The translations under genes were made by a program, and so were the position numbers. This document shows positions 1 through 7,482 of a stretch of DNA of 64,000 nt, piece by piece. Under the pieces are notes generated by a model, which saw nothing but the letters and a program-made list of their open reading frames with translations, had not been told where the DNA came from and did no database searches. Each line of letters starts with the position of its first letter. Position 1 is the first letter of the stretch. Source of the stretch: Chitinophaga sp. CB10 (lineage in GTDB: Bacteria > Bacteroidota > Bacteroidia > Chitinophagales > Chitinophagaceae); the NCBI GenBank assembly GCA_001870995.2, contig MLAV02000006.1:1-64000 (forward strand), read 5' to 3'.

Positions 1-159
1 TTCATGGTCAAGATTAAAGTTAATGAATCAATTCATAACTCTAATTCTTATGGCCGAAGTTCGGGGAAGTCTACAGCTACTTTCCGTAAGGAACTTCCCG
101 TTATTGCAGAAAATGATTTAAAGAAGGAAGTGCCTCAAAAACAACTAGGTTTATGGTAA
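1..159 (+). CDS. C-terminal end of an unknown gene, or a 51-aa small ORF
   Basis: The frame is open from base 1 and stops with TAA at 157-159. An ATG at 4 could start a 51-residue basic, polar peptide, but the frame has no stop before base 1, so it may be the tail of a larger gene outside the window. I recognise no domain. It is followed by a strong rho-independent terminator at 219-253, which supports the view that a real transcript ends here. Confidence 0.4.
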   Translation, partial: FMVKIKVNESIHNSNSYGRSSGKSTATFRKELPVIAENDLKKEVPQKQLGLW

Positions 160-218
160 TTGTACCACTTGGTCTCGGAAGAAGAGTATTTTTATCAATA
201 AAGTAGTTAGGAGCATAT

Positions 219-253
219 AAAAGCCGCTTAAATATAGCATTTAAGCGGCTTTT
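219..253. terminator. Bidirectional intrinsic terminator
   Basis: A perfect 15-bp inverted repeat (219-233 and 239-253) with a 5-nt loop has A-runs on one side and T-runs on the other. It lies between the end of the plus-strand frame at 159 and the end of the minus-strand vsr gene at 307, so it can stop transcription from both sides. Confidence 0.85.
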
Positions 254-306
254 TTGCTTTAATAAATTGTAACTGTCAGAGTAGGATGCGTTTTTGCATA
301 TTCTTT

Positions 307-711
307 TTATGCTGGAATTAATGGTGTGAGTTTCTGAATGGCTGTGCCATTTTTAATTTCACATTCCCAGACCCTAATGACAATCCAGCTTCGAGTCATC
401 AGATACTCATTTACCACTTTATCACGAGCGATATTGCGTTCACGTTTTTTTATCCAGTATTCTTTGTTTTGTGAGGGGCGTGTATTACGGCAGTCGTGCC
501 CATGCCAAAAACAGCCATCCGTAAAGACCGCCGCCTTTAATGCAGGAAATGCAAAGTCCGGCTTTCCAAAAAGATTATATTTTCTCCTCCAGCCTTTTAT
601 GCCTACTGATTTGAATAGCTGTATTAATTTTAATTCGGTTGATGCATTACCAAAAGATTTGACTTTTCTCATCACCTCGCTGCGCTGCCTCTTGTGAAAT
701 ACATCTGCCAT
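307..711 (-). CDS. vsr: Very short patch repair endonuclease Vsr
   Basis: A 134-residue protein, the usual length for Vsr. It nicks DNA 5' of T in T:G mismatches that arise when 5-methylcytosine deaminates, starting very short patch repair. Visible motifs are the catalytic PDF (D52, equivalent to D51 in the E. coli enzyme), the FTDGCFWHGHDC block at residues 63-74 with its metal-site Cys and His residues, and the N-terminal RSEVMRKV helix. It is the last gene of a tightly packed minus-strand operon: only 2 bp separate it from the upstream gene, which lies two genes after the cytosine methyltransferase whose mutagenic by-product it would repair. Confidence 0.93.
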   Translation of the reverse strand: MADVFHKRQRSEVMRKVKSFGNASTELKLIQLFKSVGIKGWRRKYNLFGKPDFAFPALKAAVFTDGCFWHGHDCRNTRPSQNKEYWIKKRERNIARDKVVNEYLMTRSWIVIRVWECEIKNGTAIQKLTPLIPA

Positions 712-713
712 AT

Positions 714-1673
714 TTACTGGTTTAAATTTGAAGGAAGCTCTATCATTAAGGATTTATCAATCTCGACTTTATCTACGCGGTTATTATAAGTTTTTACTAG
801 ACTTACAATACTTTGTTTTAATTGGTCGCTTGAGAATGTGCTTAACTCTTCAATGTTCTGAGAAATAAACGATTCTAATGATTCGACAGCAATTTGTCCT
901 TCACAAAGTTGCTCTCCTAATTCCCTTGCTGCCGCAAGCTTTGAGTCTGGTACAAGTAAGAATGGTTTAAAGCCTTGATTTATGTTTTGCTGACATTTTT
1001 CAAATACAGCAAGCATTGGTGCGACAGTAACGTGAAAAACAGTGTTGTTTATACAAAAATCGCCTAACCTATGAGTAGGTGCATCTGCTGCGCTCGTAGG
1101 CTCGTTTGAAATTTCTATGTCAGGAAAACGAAGCTGCAGCTTAGCGCCGACGAGGTGCTGCGCCACAGGGCCGCCTTTATTTTCAATTTGAGATGCTTTT
1201 ATCAGTTGATGGATGATTTGCCAGGTCGAATGTTTGGCGTCAAACACGAGCTTGAGTTTTTGGCGGTTATGATAATCCCTTACTCTGTCCACTAGATACG
1301 CTTGAAATGAAGTCAGTATTTCATTGCGGTCAGTTTCTGGTAAATTTTCCAGCCCCATTGTAGTTAATGCCTGGAGAAGTGGTCCAACTTCAGCCAACAC
1401 GCCACGATTAGTCCGACCACCCTCGCGTGCAAATGGGCGATTCTCATTAAAGCTTCTAAGGATGGCAGATACGGCGTTGCCACCAGCTCCTTTAATTTGT
1501 GCGCCCCCGGCCGCAAGGTGAGAACGCAATTCTAAATCGTAACTTCTTTTTAAACGATCCAACAAAACTAAGCTAGCTGCAATAGTGCCAATTGCGGGAC
1601 CTCCATTTGCTTTTACTAATTTTAGGGAAGCGTACCAGTTTTCAAAAATAGTGAATGGTTGATTAGCTTGCAT
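714..1673 (-). CDS. Putative type II restriction endonuclease (DUF4928-like)
   Basis: A 319-residue soluble protein whose start overlaps the end of the methyltransferase gene by 11 bp, so the two are translationally coupled. I see no classical PD-(D/E)XK motif that I can assign with certainty. The N-terminal third has a glycine-rich block (GGPAIGTIAASLVLLDRL, then GGAQIKGAGGNA and REGGRTNRG) that resembles the DUF4928 family, which I recall next to cytosine methyltransferases. A central LVFDAKHST segment (roughly residues 142-150) has a D-x-K spacing that could belong to a nuclease core. The position between a C5 methyltransferase and Vsr makes the cognate endonuclease the best inference; the function itself is not shown by the sequence. 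Confidence 0.65.
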   Translation of the reverse strand: MQANQPFTIFENWYASLKLVKANGGPAIGTIAASLVLLDRLKRSYDLELRSHLAAGGAQIKGAGGNAVSAILRSFNENRPFAREGGRTNRGVLAEVGPLLQALTTMGLENLPETDRNEILTSFQAYLVDRVRDYHNRQKLKLVFDAKHSTWQIIHQLIKASQIENKGGPVAQHLVGAKLQLRFPDIEISNEPTSAADAPTHRLGDFCINNTVFHVTVAPMLAVFEKCQQNINQGFKPFLLVPDSKLAAARELGEQLCEGQIAVESLESFISQNIEELSTFSSDQLKQSIVSLVKTYNNRVDKVEIDKSLMIELPSNLNQ

Positions 1674-2847
1674 TGAGTACTAGATTTTCCGCGTTTTCTT
1701 TTAGTTTTATCAGCAGGGGGTTAAGGTAGTTTTCGGCGATCCAGGTTACAACAGGGACACAAACAGCATCTCCAAAACCAAATAAATCTCGATTAATGTT
1801 ACCAGTTATTGTGTAATTGTCGGCGCCCATTAATCTGGCGCATTCTCTTGGTGATACAAGGCGAACGGAAATTTTGTTTTTCCCGGCTCTAATTAGAATT
1901 TGTCGAGCACTACCACCCTTAGGAGTTCTCAGGCAGCCGGCGATTCCATCTGAACGTACTTCAGCCATGGAATTTCCTTCCCTAATCCGACGGAAAGCAG
2001 TAAAATAGGTATAATCCTTACCCTTCTTAGCTTCCTCAAGTAGAACGCGATGGCGATCAAACGTCTGGTTAAGTAAATATTCTACTCGCTCCTCACTCCA
2101 CCATTCTTTTGCTGTATCTGGAAGGTCTTCAATGATGTCCAAAAGCTGTATTTTCCGTTTTGGCAATGCCGGAAGTGACTTAATGTTCCAATTGATTTCT
2201 GGATGGTCACATATGAAGTTAGCTAACTTAGTTGGGCGAATCTCGCTTTCATAAAAAGATAATTGTCTTTCTTCAACAACGGTGTCATTTTGCTCAAGCT
2301 TCCCGACAATAAACAGCCTAACGCGACTTTGAGGAACAAAATGCGATGCGTCAATAACAAACGCATCAACGGCATATCCTAACTTATTCAGGGCAGTCAA
2401 TGCGCTGTGAAAATCTTTTCCATTATGCGAGGTTAGGAAACCAATAACATTCTCCAACAAAATCACTGAAGGCTTATTTTCTTGCATTTCCTCCAGAATT
2501 CTTACAAACCCCCAAAATGCTGATGATTGCTTACCAGAAAGCCCTTCTCGACGTCCCGCATGAGAAAGGTCAGTACAAGGAAAAGATGCTGTGGCTAAAT
2601 CAACTTTTGGAATAGATTTGCCTGAAATCTGATGTATATCTCCTAATTGGAAATGGTTTTCTTTATCATTGAAATGTTGCTGATACATGAACTCTTTTGA
2701 TGGATCGATATCATTTGCATAAGCAATATTCCATCCTGCATTCTCTAGTCCCATTCTCATAAGGCCTATTCCTGCAAAAAATTCAGCAAATACTTTTCCA
2801 TCACTCTGGATATCTACTATTTTATTTTTTATCGGGGACATGATCAA
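1663..2847 (-). CDS. DNA (cytosine-5-)-methyltransferase
   Basis: A 394-residue C5-methyltransferase that transfers methyl from S-adenosylmethionine to cytosine. Ordered motifs are visible: I (FAGIGLMRMG, residues 24-33), IV with the nucleophile (SFPCTDLS, C91), VI (ENV, 132-134), VIII (QSRVR, 173-177), and the C-terminal motifs IX-X (RECARLMG and a GDAVCVPV segment). The target-recognition region lies between about 180 and 320; its specificity cannot be read from here. Two in-frame ATGs (codons 1 and 3) compete as start. It heads the operon with the putative endonuclease and vsr. Base composition is clearly more AT-rich than the genes after 3.1 kb, in line with horizontal acquisition. Confidence 0.95.
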   Translation of the reverse strand: MIMSPIKNKIVDIQSDGKVFAEFFAGIGLMRMGLENAGWNIAYANDIDPSKEFMYQQHFNDKENHFQLGDIHQISGKSIPKVDLATASFPCTDLSHAGRREGLSGKQSSAFWGFVRILEEMQENKPSVILLENVIGFLTSHNGKDFHSALTALNKLGYAVDAFVIDASHFVPQSRVRLFIVGKLEQNDTVVEERQLSFYESEIRPTKLANFICDHPEINWNIKSLPALPKRKIQLLDIIEDLPDTAKEWWSEERVEYLLNQTFDRHRVLLEEAKKGKDYTYFTAFRRIREGNSMAEVRSDGIAGCLRTPKGGSARQILIRAGKNKISVRLVSPRECARLMGADNYTITGNINRDLFGFGDAVCVPVVTWIAENYLNPLLIKLKENAENLVLNAS

Positions 2848-3136
2848 TCAATTTGATATTATAAAATAACATCCTGTATAAGGAGACTATTTTTATAAAT
2901 TCTATTTGTCAAATATTCAGGCAATAATACTAATTATTTTAGCAATATCCAAAAGAGTATGAGTTGTTATTCATATAATAAAATTTAGTGTTTTTAATTT
3001 TACGGAAAATTAGGATGATCCCAGCTATCTAAATTAGCTAAATTTAGGGCCAAATAGGTTGTGTTGTTTTTCCTACCTTTTATTTCCCACCATTTTCCCC
3101 TATCTTACCCATCTCATAAAAATCCACATCACCCAC
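2848..3136. other. AT-rich intergenic region between divergent genes
   Basis: This 289-bp stretch separates the methyltransferase (minus) from the DUF1080 gene (plus). It must hold both promoters. I see an imperfect palindrome at 3029-3047 (CTAAATTAGCTAAATTTAG) and no convincing coding frame. No motif clearly fits TAnnTTTG at the right distance. Confidence 0.4.
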
Positions 3137-3925
3137 ATGAAAAACAAACTCACATTCCTCCTCCCGCTACTCTTCTCCCTATCCTGCCAGCAGGCCACAC
3201 AAGAAACCCACTGGGTCCCCCTCTTCAACGGCAAAGACCTCAACGACTGGATCGTAAAAATCCACCACCACGATGTCGGCGATAACTTCGGCAACACCTT
3301 CCGCGTAGAAGACAGCATCATCAAAGTCCGCTACGACCAATATGGCGATTTCAACGACCAGTTCGGCCATCTCTATTATAAAGAACCCTTCTCGCATTAT
3401 CACCTGAAATTCGAGTACCGCTTCGTAGGCAAATGGTATCCTTCCGCGCCGGAATATACATTACTAAACAGCGGCGTGATGTTTCACTCCCAGGATCCAC
3501 GCACCATGCCTAAGGAGCAGGACTGGCCCATTTCAGTGGAAATGCAACTACTTGCGGGGCTAGGGGATGGCAATGCCAGGCCCACCGGCAACATGTGCTC
3601 TCCCGGAACCAACGTGGTATATCAAGGGAAACTGGACCCGCGGCATTGTATTGAGTCCTCATCCAAAACCTATGACGGTGAGCAATGGGTGAGGGGAGAA
3701 CTGATTGTACTTGGCGACTCACTCATCACCCATATCATTAATGGCGATACGGTATTGCAGTATTCGCATCCTCAAATTGGCGGCGGTGTAGTAAATAACT
3801 ATGATCCTAAGTTGAAAATAGACGGAAAGCTGTTGTCGGAAGGGTACATCGCTTTACAAAGCGAAGGGCAGCCGGTGGACTTCAGGAATATTCAAATCCT
3901 TGATCTCAGGCCGGCAAAGAAATAG
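3137..3925 (+). CDS. DUF1080-family lipoprotein (3-keto-disaccharide hydrolase / LamG-like fold)
   Basis: The ATG at 3137 is chosen because it gives a normal lipoprotein signal (MKNKL, hydrophobic stretch, LSC lipobox with Cys at residue 17); an upstream start would put 26 odd residues in front of it. The mature protein opens with WVPLFNGKDLNDW, the hallmark of DUF1080, a beta-sandwich fold related to concanavalin-type glucanases; some members hydrolyse 3-keto-disaccharides. Downstream blocks fit the family: FRVEDSIIKV, YRFVG and GYIALQSEGQPVDFRNIQI at the end. It probably acts on sugars at the cell surface or in the periplasm. It stands alone, with a terminator at 3952. Confidence 0.88.
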   Translation: MKNKLTFLLPLLFSLSCQQATQETHWVPLFNGKDLNDWIVKIHHHDVGDNFGNTFRVEDSIIKVRYDQYGDFNDQFGHLYYKEPFSHYHLKFEYRFVGKWYPSAPEYTLLNSGVMFHSQDPRTMPKEQDWPISVEMQLLAGLGDGNARPTGNMCSPGTNVVYQGKLDPRHCIESSSKTYDGEQWVRGELIVLGDSLITHIINGDTVLQYSHPQIGGGVVNNYDPKLKIDGKLLSEGYIALQSEGQPVDFRNIQILDLRPAKK

Positions 3926-3951
3926 GTTGGGATTATCTTATCATTCCTTAA

Positions 3952-3979
3952 GCAAAGGCGGTTCTTCAATCGCCTTTGC
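3952..3979. terminator. Hairpin terminator after the DUF1080 gene
   Basis: A perfect 9-bp stem (GCAAAGGCG / CGCCTTTGC) with a 10-nt loop starts 27 bp after the stop codon. Only a short T stretch follows. It lies between two convergent genes. Confidence 0.65.
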
Positions 3980-4087
3980 GTTTAGGCAGGCCTGTAATAC
4001 TGTACGAATTAAAGTGAAGACCAGCCACTAATCCATACACTCCCTCTCCCCAAAAACTACCAACCATCGCCTTCTCACTAACTACCT

Positions 4088-4495
4088 CTACTTTATCCTC
4101 TTCTTCAATTCCAACCCCAACTCCTTAATAACCGCCGGCTTATCCGTCATAATACGCTTACCCAGCTCTTTCCTCGGGCAATTCTTATTGTACTTCGCAC
4201 CCCAATCCATTATTTCAATGACGATGGGTAGCAGATCCGCGCCTTTTTGAGTAAGACTATATACAAACTTCGACTTGTTTAAAGGCGAAACTTCTTTTAC
4301 CAAAATTTTCTCCGATTCTAAAAGGTTCAGTCTGTTGACGAGTATGTTGGTCGCTATCTTTTCTTCAGAGGCCAAAAATTCGCTAAAGGATACCTTACCT
4401 CTTAACATGATGTCGCGAATGATCAATAACGACCATTTATCGCCAAAAACCTCCAGAGAACAGCTGATAGGGCAATCCGATCTTTTGTTTTCCAT
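4088..4495 (-). CDS. HxlR-family winged-helix transcriptional regulator
   Basis: A 135-residue regulator when started at the ATG at 4493-4495. This start is preferred over one 25 codons upstream because the upstream codons would be made of the operator repeats at 4507-4557. It begins MENKRSDCPISCSLEVFGDKWSLLIIRDI, the typical HxlR opening with CPI and GDKW; the two cysteines near the N-terminus (residues 8 and 12) may sense redox or electrophile stress, as in related HypR/YodB-type proteins. The winged helix follows (SFSEF, IATNILVNRLNLLE, YSLTQKGADLLPI). It is divergent to the SnoaL-like gene at 4588 and probably controls both. Confidence 0.88.
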   Translation of the reverse strand: MENKRSDCPISCSLEVFGDKWSLLIIRDIMLRGKVSFSEFLASEEKIATNILVNRLNLLESEKILVKEVSPLNKSKFVYSLTQKGADLLPIVIEIMDWGAKYNKNCPRKELGKRIMTDKPAVIKELGLELKKRIK

Positions 4496-4506
4496 AAAAA
4501 AATAAG

Positions 4507-4557
4507 TTATTGCATTTTGCAATTTCTTTTTATATTTGTTATTGTATTTTGCAATAA
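4507..4557. promoter_or_regulatory. Duplicated operator in the hxlR / SnoaL divergent promoter
   Basis: Two near-identical elements lie here: TTATTGCATTTTGCAAT at 4507-4523 and TTATTGTATTTTGCAATAA at 4539-4557. The first holds the inverted repeat TTGCA-TTT-TGCAA; the second differs by one base in the left arm. The 32-bp offset, about three helical turns, places both on one face of the DNA. The likely binder is the adjacent HxlR regulator. Confidence 0.6.
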
Positions 4558-4587
4558 CAAATTTATCCATTTTGAAACTAACTGATC

Positions 4588-4964
4588 ATGGAAAATCCAT
4601 TTGAACCAAAAAAGCTATTGGAGGCCTATTACAACGGTTTCTCCAGGAAAGAAAATTGGGAACTTACCTTATCGGACGACTTCCGGTTCATCGGTGGGGA
4701 TATGACGAACCCAAGCCCTGTAGTAGGGAAGCAGGCCTATATTGAAGTTATCAGGCGCTTTTCACAACGATTTGAAAGTATGCGTGTCCAGCAAATGATT
4801 GTGGAAGGGGATAAGGCCAGTGTAATCGGTAATTATGACTTCATCTTTCCAAATGGCGCCAAATAAACGGGAATGTAGCGGAATACTGGACAATTGGCAA
4901 TGGCAAACTCACCTCTCTGACGATTTTTTTCGACACGCTTACTTTTGCTAATAATATGAAATAG
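4588..4964 (+). pseudogene. SnoaL/NTF2-like protein gene with a frameshift
   Basis: The frame from ATG 4588 codes for a SnoaL-like (NTF2 fold) opening of about 92 residues (KKLLEAYYNGFSRKENWEL, then DFRFIGG, KQAYIEVIRRF) and hits TAA at 4864-4866. In the next frame the expected end continues at once (NGNVAEYWTIGNGKLTSL to TAG at 4962-4964). Restoring one A in the AAA run near 4861-4863 would give a 125-residue protein of normal size. Either the gene is broken by a 1-bp deletion or the base is a sequencing error in a short homopolymer. It is divergent to hxlR and shares its operator region. Small NTF2-like proteins next to HxlR regulators are often of unknown substrate. Confidence 0.8.
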
Positions 4965-5214
4965 CGTAAGGATTTTACAGTTACTCCAGCTCATACTCAC
5001 ATCATTACATTTGCTATACGATCCAGGTAGCATTGCTCTACTAAGCAATCGCCCCAGGTTACTTCAGCTATATAATCCTGCCAGATCCTCATCTCCAAAA
5101 CAACCCAACCTCATCAATTTTCAATCTCCCCAACCCACCCCCCCAAAAAAAATCCCCCTCTGTCACCCCATTATCATTTCCCATAGAAACATTTACATCT
5201 TTCTATATTTCCCC

Positions 5215-5222
5215 TATCTTTG
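5215..5222 (+). promoter_or_regulatory. Bacteroidota -7 promoter element for the ArsR-type gene
   Basis: TATCTTTG fits the Bacteroidota consensus TAnnTTTG and lies 24 bp before the ATG at 5247. It overlaps a possible TTG start at 5220, which argues for the ATG as the true start. The 250 bp before it (4965-5214) show no gene and no other clear structure. Confidence 0.55.
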
Positions 5223-5246
5223 CCCCGGAATCAATCTATTCCCCGA

Positions 5247-5522
5247 ATGGACAACAAGAAATTTGAAAAAATATCCCGCGCCCTCAGCGACGCCAGCAGG
5301 ATCACCATCCTGCAGCAAATCAGGAAAAAGCAGGGATGTTTGTACTGTGCAGAGATAACCGAAATGCTGGACCTTACCCAACCTTCCGTTTCACACCACC
5401 TGAAACAACTGGTAGAGGCCGACCTCCTCATACCCGAAAAAGAAGGAAGGAATATCAAATACATCTTAAACCAGGATGTCCTGGCCGACTACATCGCCAG
5501 CCTGAACTTCCTGAGAGGCTAA
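5247..5522 (+). CDS. ArsR-family winged-helix regulator
   Basis: A 91-residue ArsR-type repressor. The fold is clear: FEKISRALSDASRITILQQI, then the helix-turn-helix LDLTQPSVSHHLKQLVEADL and the wing EKEGRNIKYIL. A CLYC pair (C31, C34) just before the recognition helix could bind a metal or thiol-reactive ligand, though the classical ELCVC motif is absent. The ATG at 5247 is used because the promoter element overlaps the alternative TTG. The MFS transporter gene starts 78 bp downstream on the same strand, so the regulator probably controls that exporter. Confidence 0.88.
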   Translation: MDNKKFEKISRALSDASRITILQQIRKKQGCLYCAEITEMLDLTQPSVSHHLKQLVEADLLIPEKEGRNIKYILNQDVLADYIASLNFLRG

Positions 5523-5600
5523 TTTTTCTTTAAACACCAGGAAAACAATCTCATCACCCTTATTATATAGATACATTCAAATATTTCAAACTAACATCCC

Positions 5601-6788
5601 ATGAAAAAGTCAATATACGCAATGGCTCTTGGAGCTTTCGGCATTATCACTACAGAATTCGGCGTTATCGGCGTATTGCCCAATCTGGCACAGGTGTTTA
5701 AGGTGTCCCTGGAAACGGCGGGCTGGCTCCTTAGTGCGTTTGCGCTGACAGTAGCAGTATCTTCTCCGTTCATAACGGCACTCACGACCAACATCAACCG
5801 CAAACTGCTGATGTCATTGGTATTGGCGGTATTTGTTGTATCCAACATCCTCTCGGCATTCGCACCCAACTTCACCGTACTGATGATTGCCCGCGTACTG
5901 CCGGCCTTCCTGCACCCGCTCTTCTGGAACATCTCCCTGGCGGCGGCTTTCAAGGAATCAGGCAGCAAGGCAGTATCCATCGTGATGTCCGGCGTAAGCA
6001 TCGCCACGGTAATGGGCGTACCGATCACCACCTACGCAGCTGAATTCTTCAGCAACTAGCAGGCGTCTTTCTTCCTGGCGAGCTTCGTCAGCCTGATCGC
6101 ATTCCTCGGGTTGGTATTTTATGTACCATCCATGCCGGCCACCAGGAAGTCGGCAGGGGATAGCCAGCTGTATGTATTAAAAAGCCCGCTGTTATGGTTG
6201 AATTTAATTTCCACCATCCTGATGCTCGCCGGAATGTTTTCCAGCTACGGTTACCTGGCCGCCTATATGGAAAAGATCACCCACATGAACGGCACCCAAA
6301 TCAGCGTCATGCTGCTCCTCTTCGGCGGTATGGGCGTACTGGGCAACTGGCTTACAGGCAAGGCCCTGAGTAAAAACGTCATGCTCACCACCCGCGTATT
6401 CTTTACAGCGCTGATCATCGTGCAGATCCTCGCTTATATGTTCGGCGGCCTGTTTGTGCCAATGGTCATCCTGCTTTCCTTATGGGGCGCCATTCATACC
6501 GGCGGTTTCCTCATCGGAAACATCCGCACCACCCGCTCTGTTCCGCACAGCGCGCTGGAATTTGTGAACAGCCTGCTCACCTCCTGCTATAATATCGGCA
6601 TCTCCCTCGGTACCATGCTCGGTGGACTGATCATCGCCAACTTCGGCGTGCACCACGTAGTTTGGATGAGCGTTGGACTGCTGGCAGTCAACCTCGGTCT
6701 GAGCTTCGTCACCTTCGGTGAAAAACATCAGCAGCCGGCTCCCGCTACAGAGCTGGAAAAAGAAGCAATGGCGATAATGCATGCATAA
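5601..6788 (+). pseudogene. MFS transporter (AraJ/YdhP-like) with an in-frame amber stop
   Basis: Two open stretches, 5601-6059 and 6111-6788, are in the same frame and separated only by TAG at codon 153 (6057-6059). Read through, they give a 395-residue protein of normal size for a 12-helix drug/sugar efflux MFS protein (opening GAFGIITTEFGVIGVLPNLA, typical of this group). The sequence around the stop is SN-stop-QASFFL; the family usually has Trp before such a segment, so a single TGG to TAG change explains the break. About five helices lie before it and seven after. Without suppression the gene is inactive. It follows an ArsR-type regulator. Confidence 0.85.
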
Positions 6789-6813
6789 AAATGCATACCA
6801 ACCATAAATAAAG

Positions 6814-6846
6814 ACGCCTGTCGGGATTACCACCCCCGGCAGGCGT
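6814..6846 (+). terminator. Hairpin after the MFS gene
   Basis: A 12-bp stem with one G:T pair (ACGCCTGTCGGG / CCCGGCAGGCGT) starts 25 bp after the stop. No T-run follows, so termination efficiency is uncertain. Confidence 0.5.
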
Positions 6847-6969
6847 TACACCGCTAATCCTGCTCAAGCCCGCACTCCTCCAAACATTTCCCATATCCCT
6901 CCCCGTTACCCATGTCGCCACTCCCCACATTTCATTTCTTTTTCTTAACCGAATGCCTTAAATTAAATT

Positions 6970-6977
6970 TAGATTTG
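6970..6977 (+). promoter_or_regulatory. Bacteroidota -7 promoter element for the iorAB-like operon
   Basis: TAGATTTG fits TAnnTTTG and ends 23 bp before the ATG at 7001. No clear -33 TTG is seen at the usual distance. Confidence 0.5.
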
Positions 6978-7000
6978 CTCACCTCTGACAATCCAACGCT

Positions 7001-7453
7001 ATGGCTAAATATTCAATTCAGGTAAATGGCAAAAAGCACGAAGTAGACGTGCTGGAAGACATGCCATTGTTATGGGTACTCCGGGATATCATCGGCCTCA
7101 AAGGCACTAAATTCGGCTGCGGCAAGGCCCTCTGCGGCGCTTGCACCGTCCACCTGAACGATGATGCCATCCGTTCCTGCAGCTATCCCATCTCCGCAGT
7201 TGGCGACGCCAAAATCACCACGATCGAAGGATTGTCCGAAGAGGGAGATCACCCTTTACAACAAGCCTGGGAAAAATTCGTTGTACCGCAATGCGGCTAC
7301 TGCCAAACCGGCCAGATCATGAACGCGGCAGCCCTGCTGAAAAAGAACGCACACCCTTCCGCACAGGAAATCGAACAGGCCATGCAAGGCAACCTTTGCA
7401 GATGCGGTACCTATAACCGCATCAAGGCCGCCATTACAGCAGCAGCCAAATAA
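7001..7453 (+). CDS. (2Fe-2S)-binding subunit of a molybdenum hydroxylase (isoquinoline 1-oxidoreductase alpha type)
   Basis: A 150-residue electron-transfer subunit. The N-terminal plant-type ferredoxin domain carries cysteines C40, C45, C48 and C60 ([10 protein letters not shown]), and the C-terminal four-helix domain carries C98, C101, C133 and C135 (CGYCQTG, LCRCG). These hold two [2Fe-2S] clusters that pass electrons from the molybdopterin centre. Length and order match IorA and the small subunits of two-subunit aldehyde oxidases. The catalytic subunit starts 29 bp downstream; no FAD subunit is present, as expected for the Ior type, which passes electrons to membrane carriers or cytochromes. 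Confidence 0.93.
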   Translation: MAKYSIQVNGKKHEVDVLEDMPLLWVLRDIIGLKGTKFGCGKALCGACTVHLNDDAIRSCSYPISAVGDAKITTIEGLSEEGDHPLQQAWEKFVVPQCGYCQTGQIMNAAALLKKNAHPSAQEIEQAMQGNLCRCGTYNRIKAAITAAAK

Positions 7454-7482
7454 TTTCTCCATCCTTAACCAGCGTACATTCC

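Noticed and set aside
338..697. 119-codon frame on the plus strand opposite vsr
   Set aside because: Vsr motifs on the minus strand are unmistakable.
5220..5246. TTG at 5220 as start of the ArsR-type gene
   Set aside because: It lies inside the TATCTTTG promoter element; the ATG at 5247 gives the normal family N-terminus.
5011..5358. 115-codon plus-strand frame over the ArsR promoter
   Set aside because: Low-complexity, proline-rich translation of C-rich intergenic DNA; runs out of frame into the ArsR gene.
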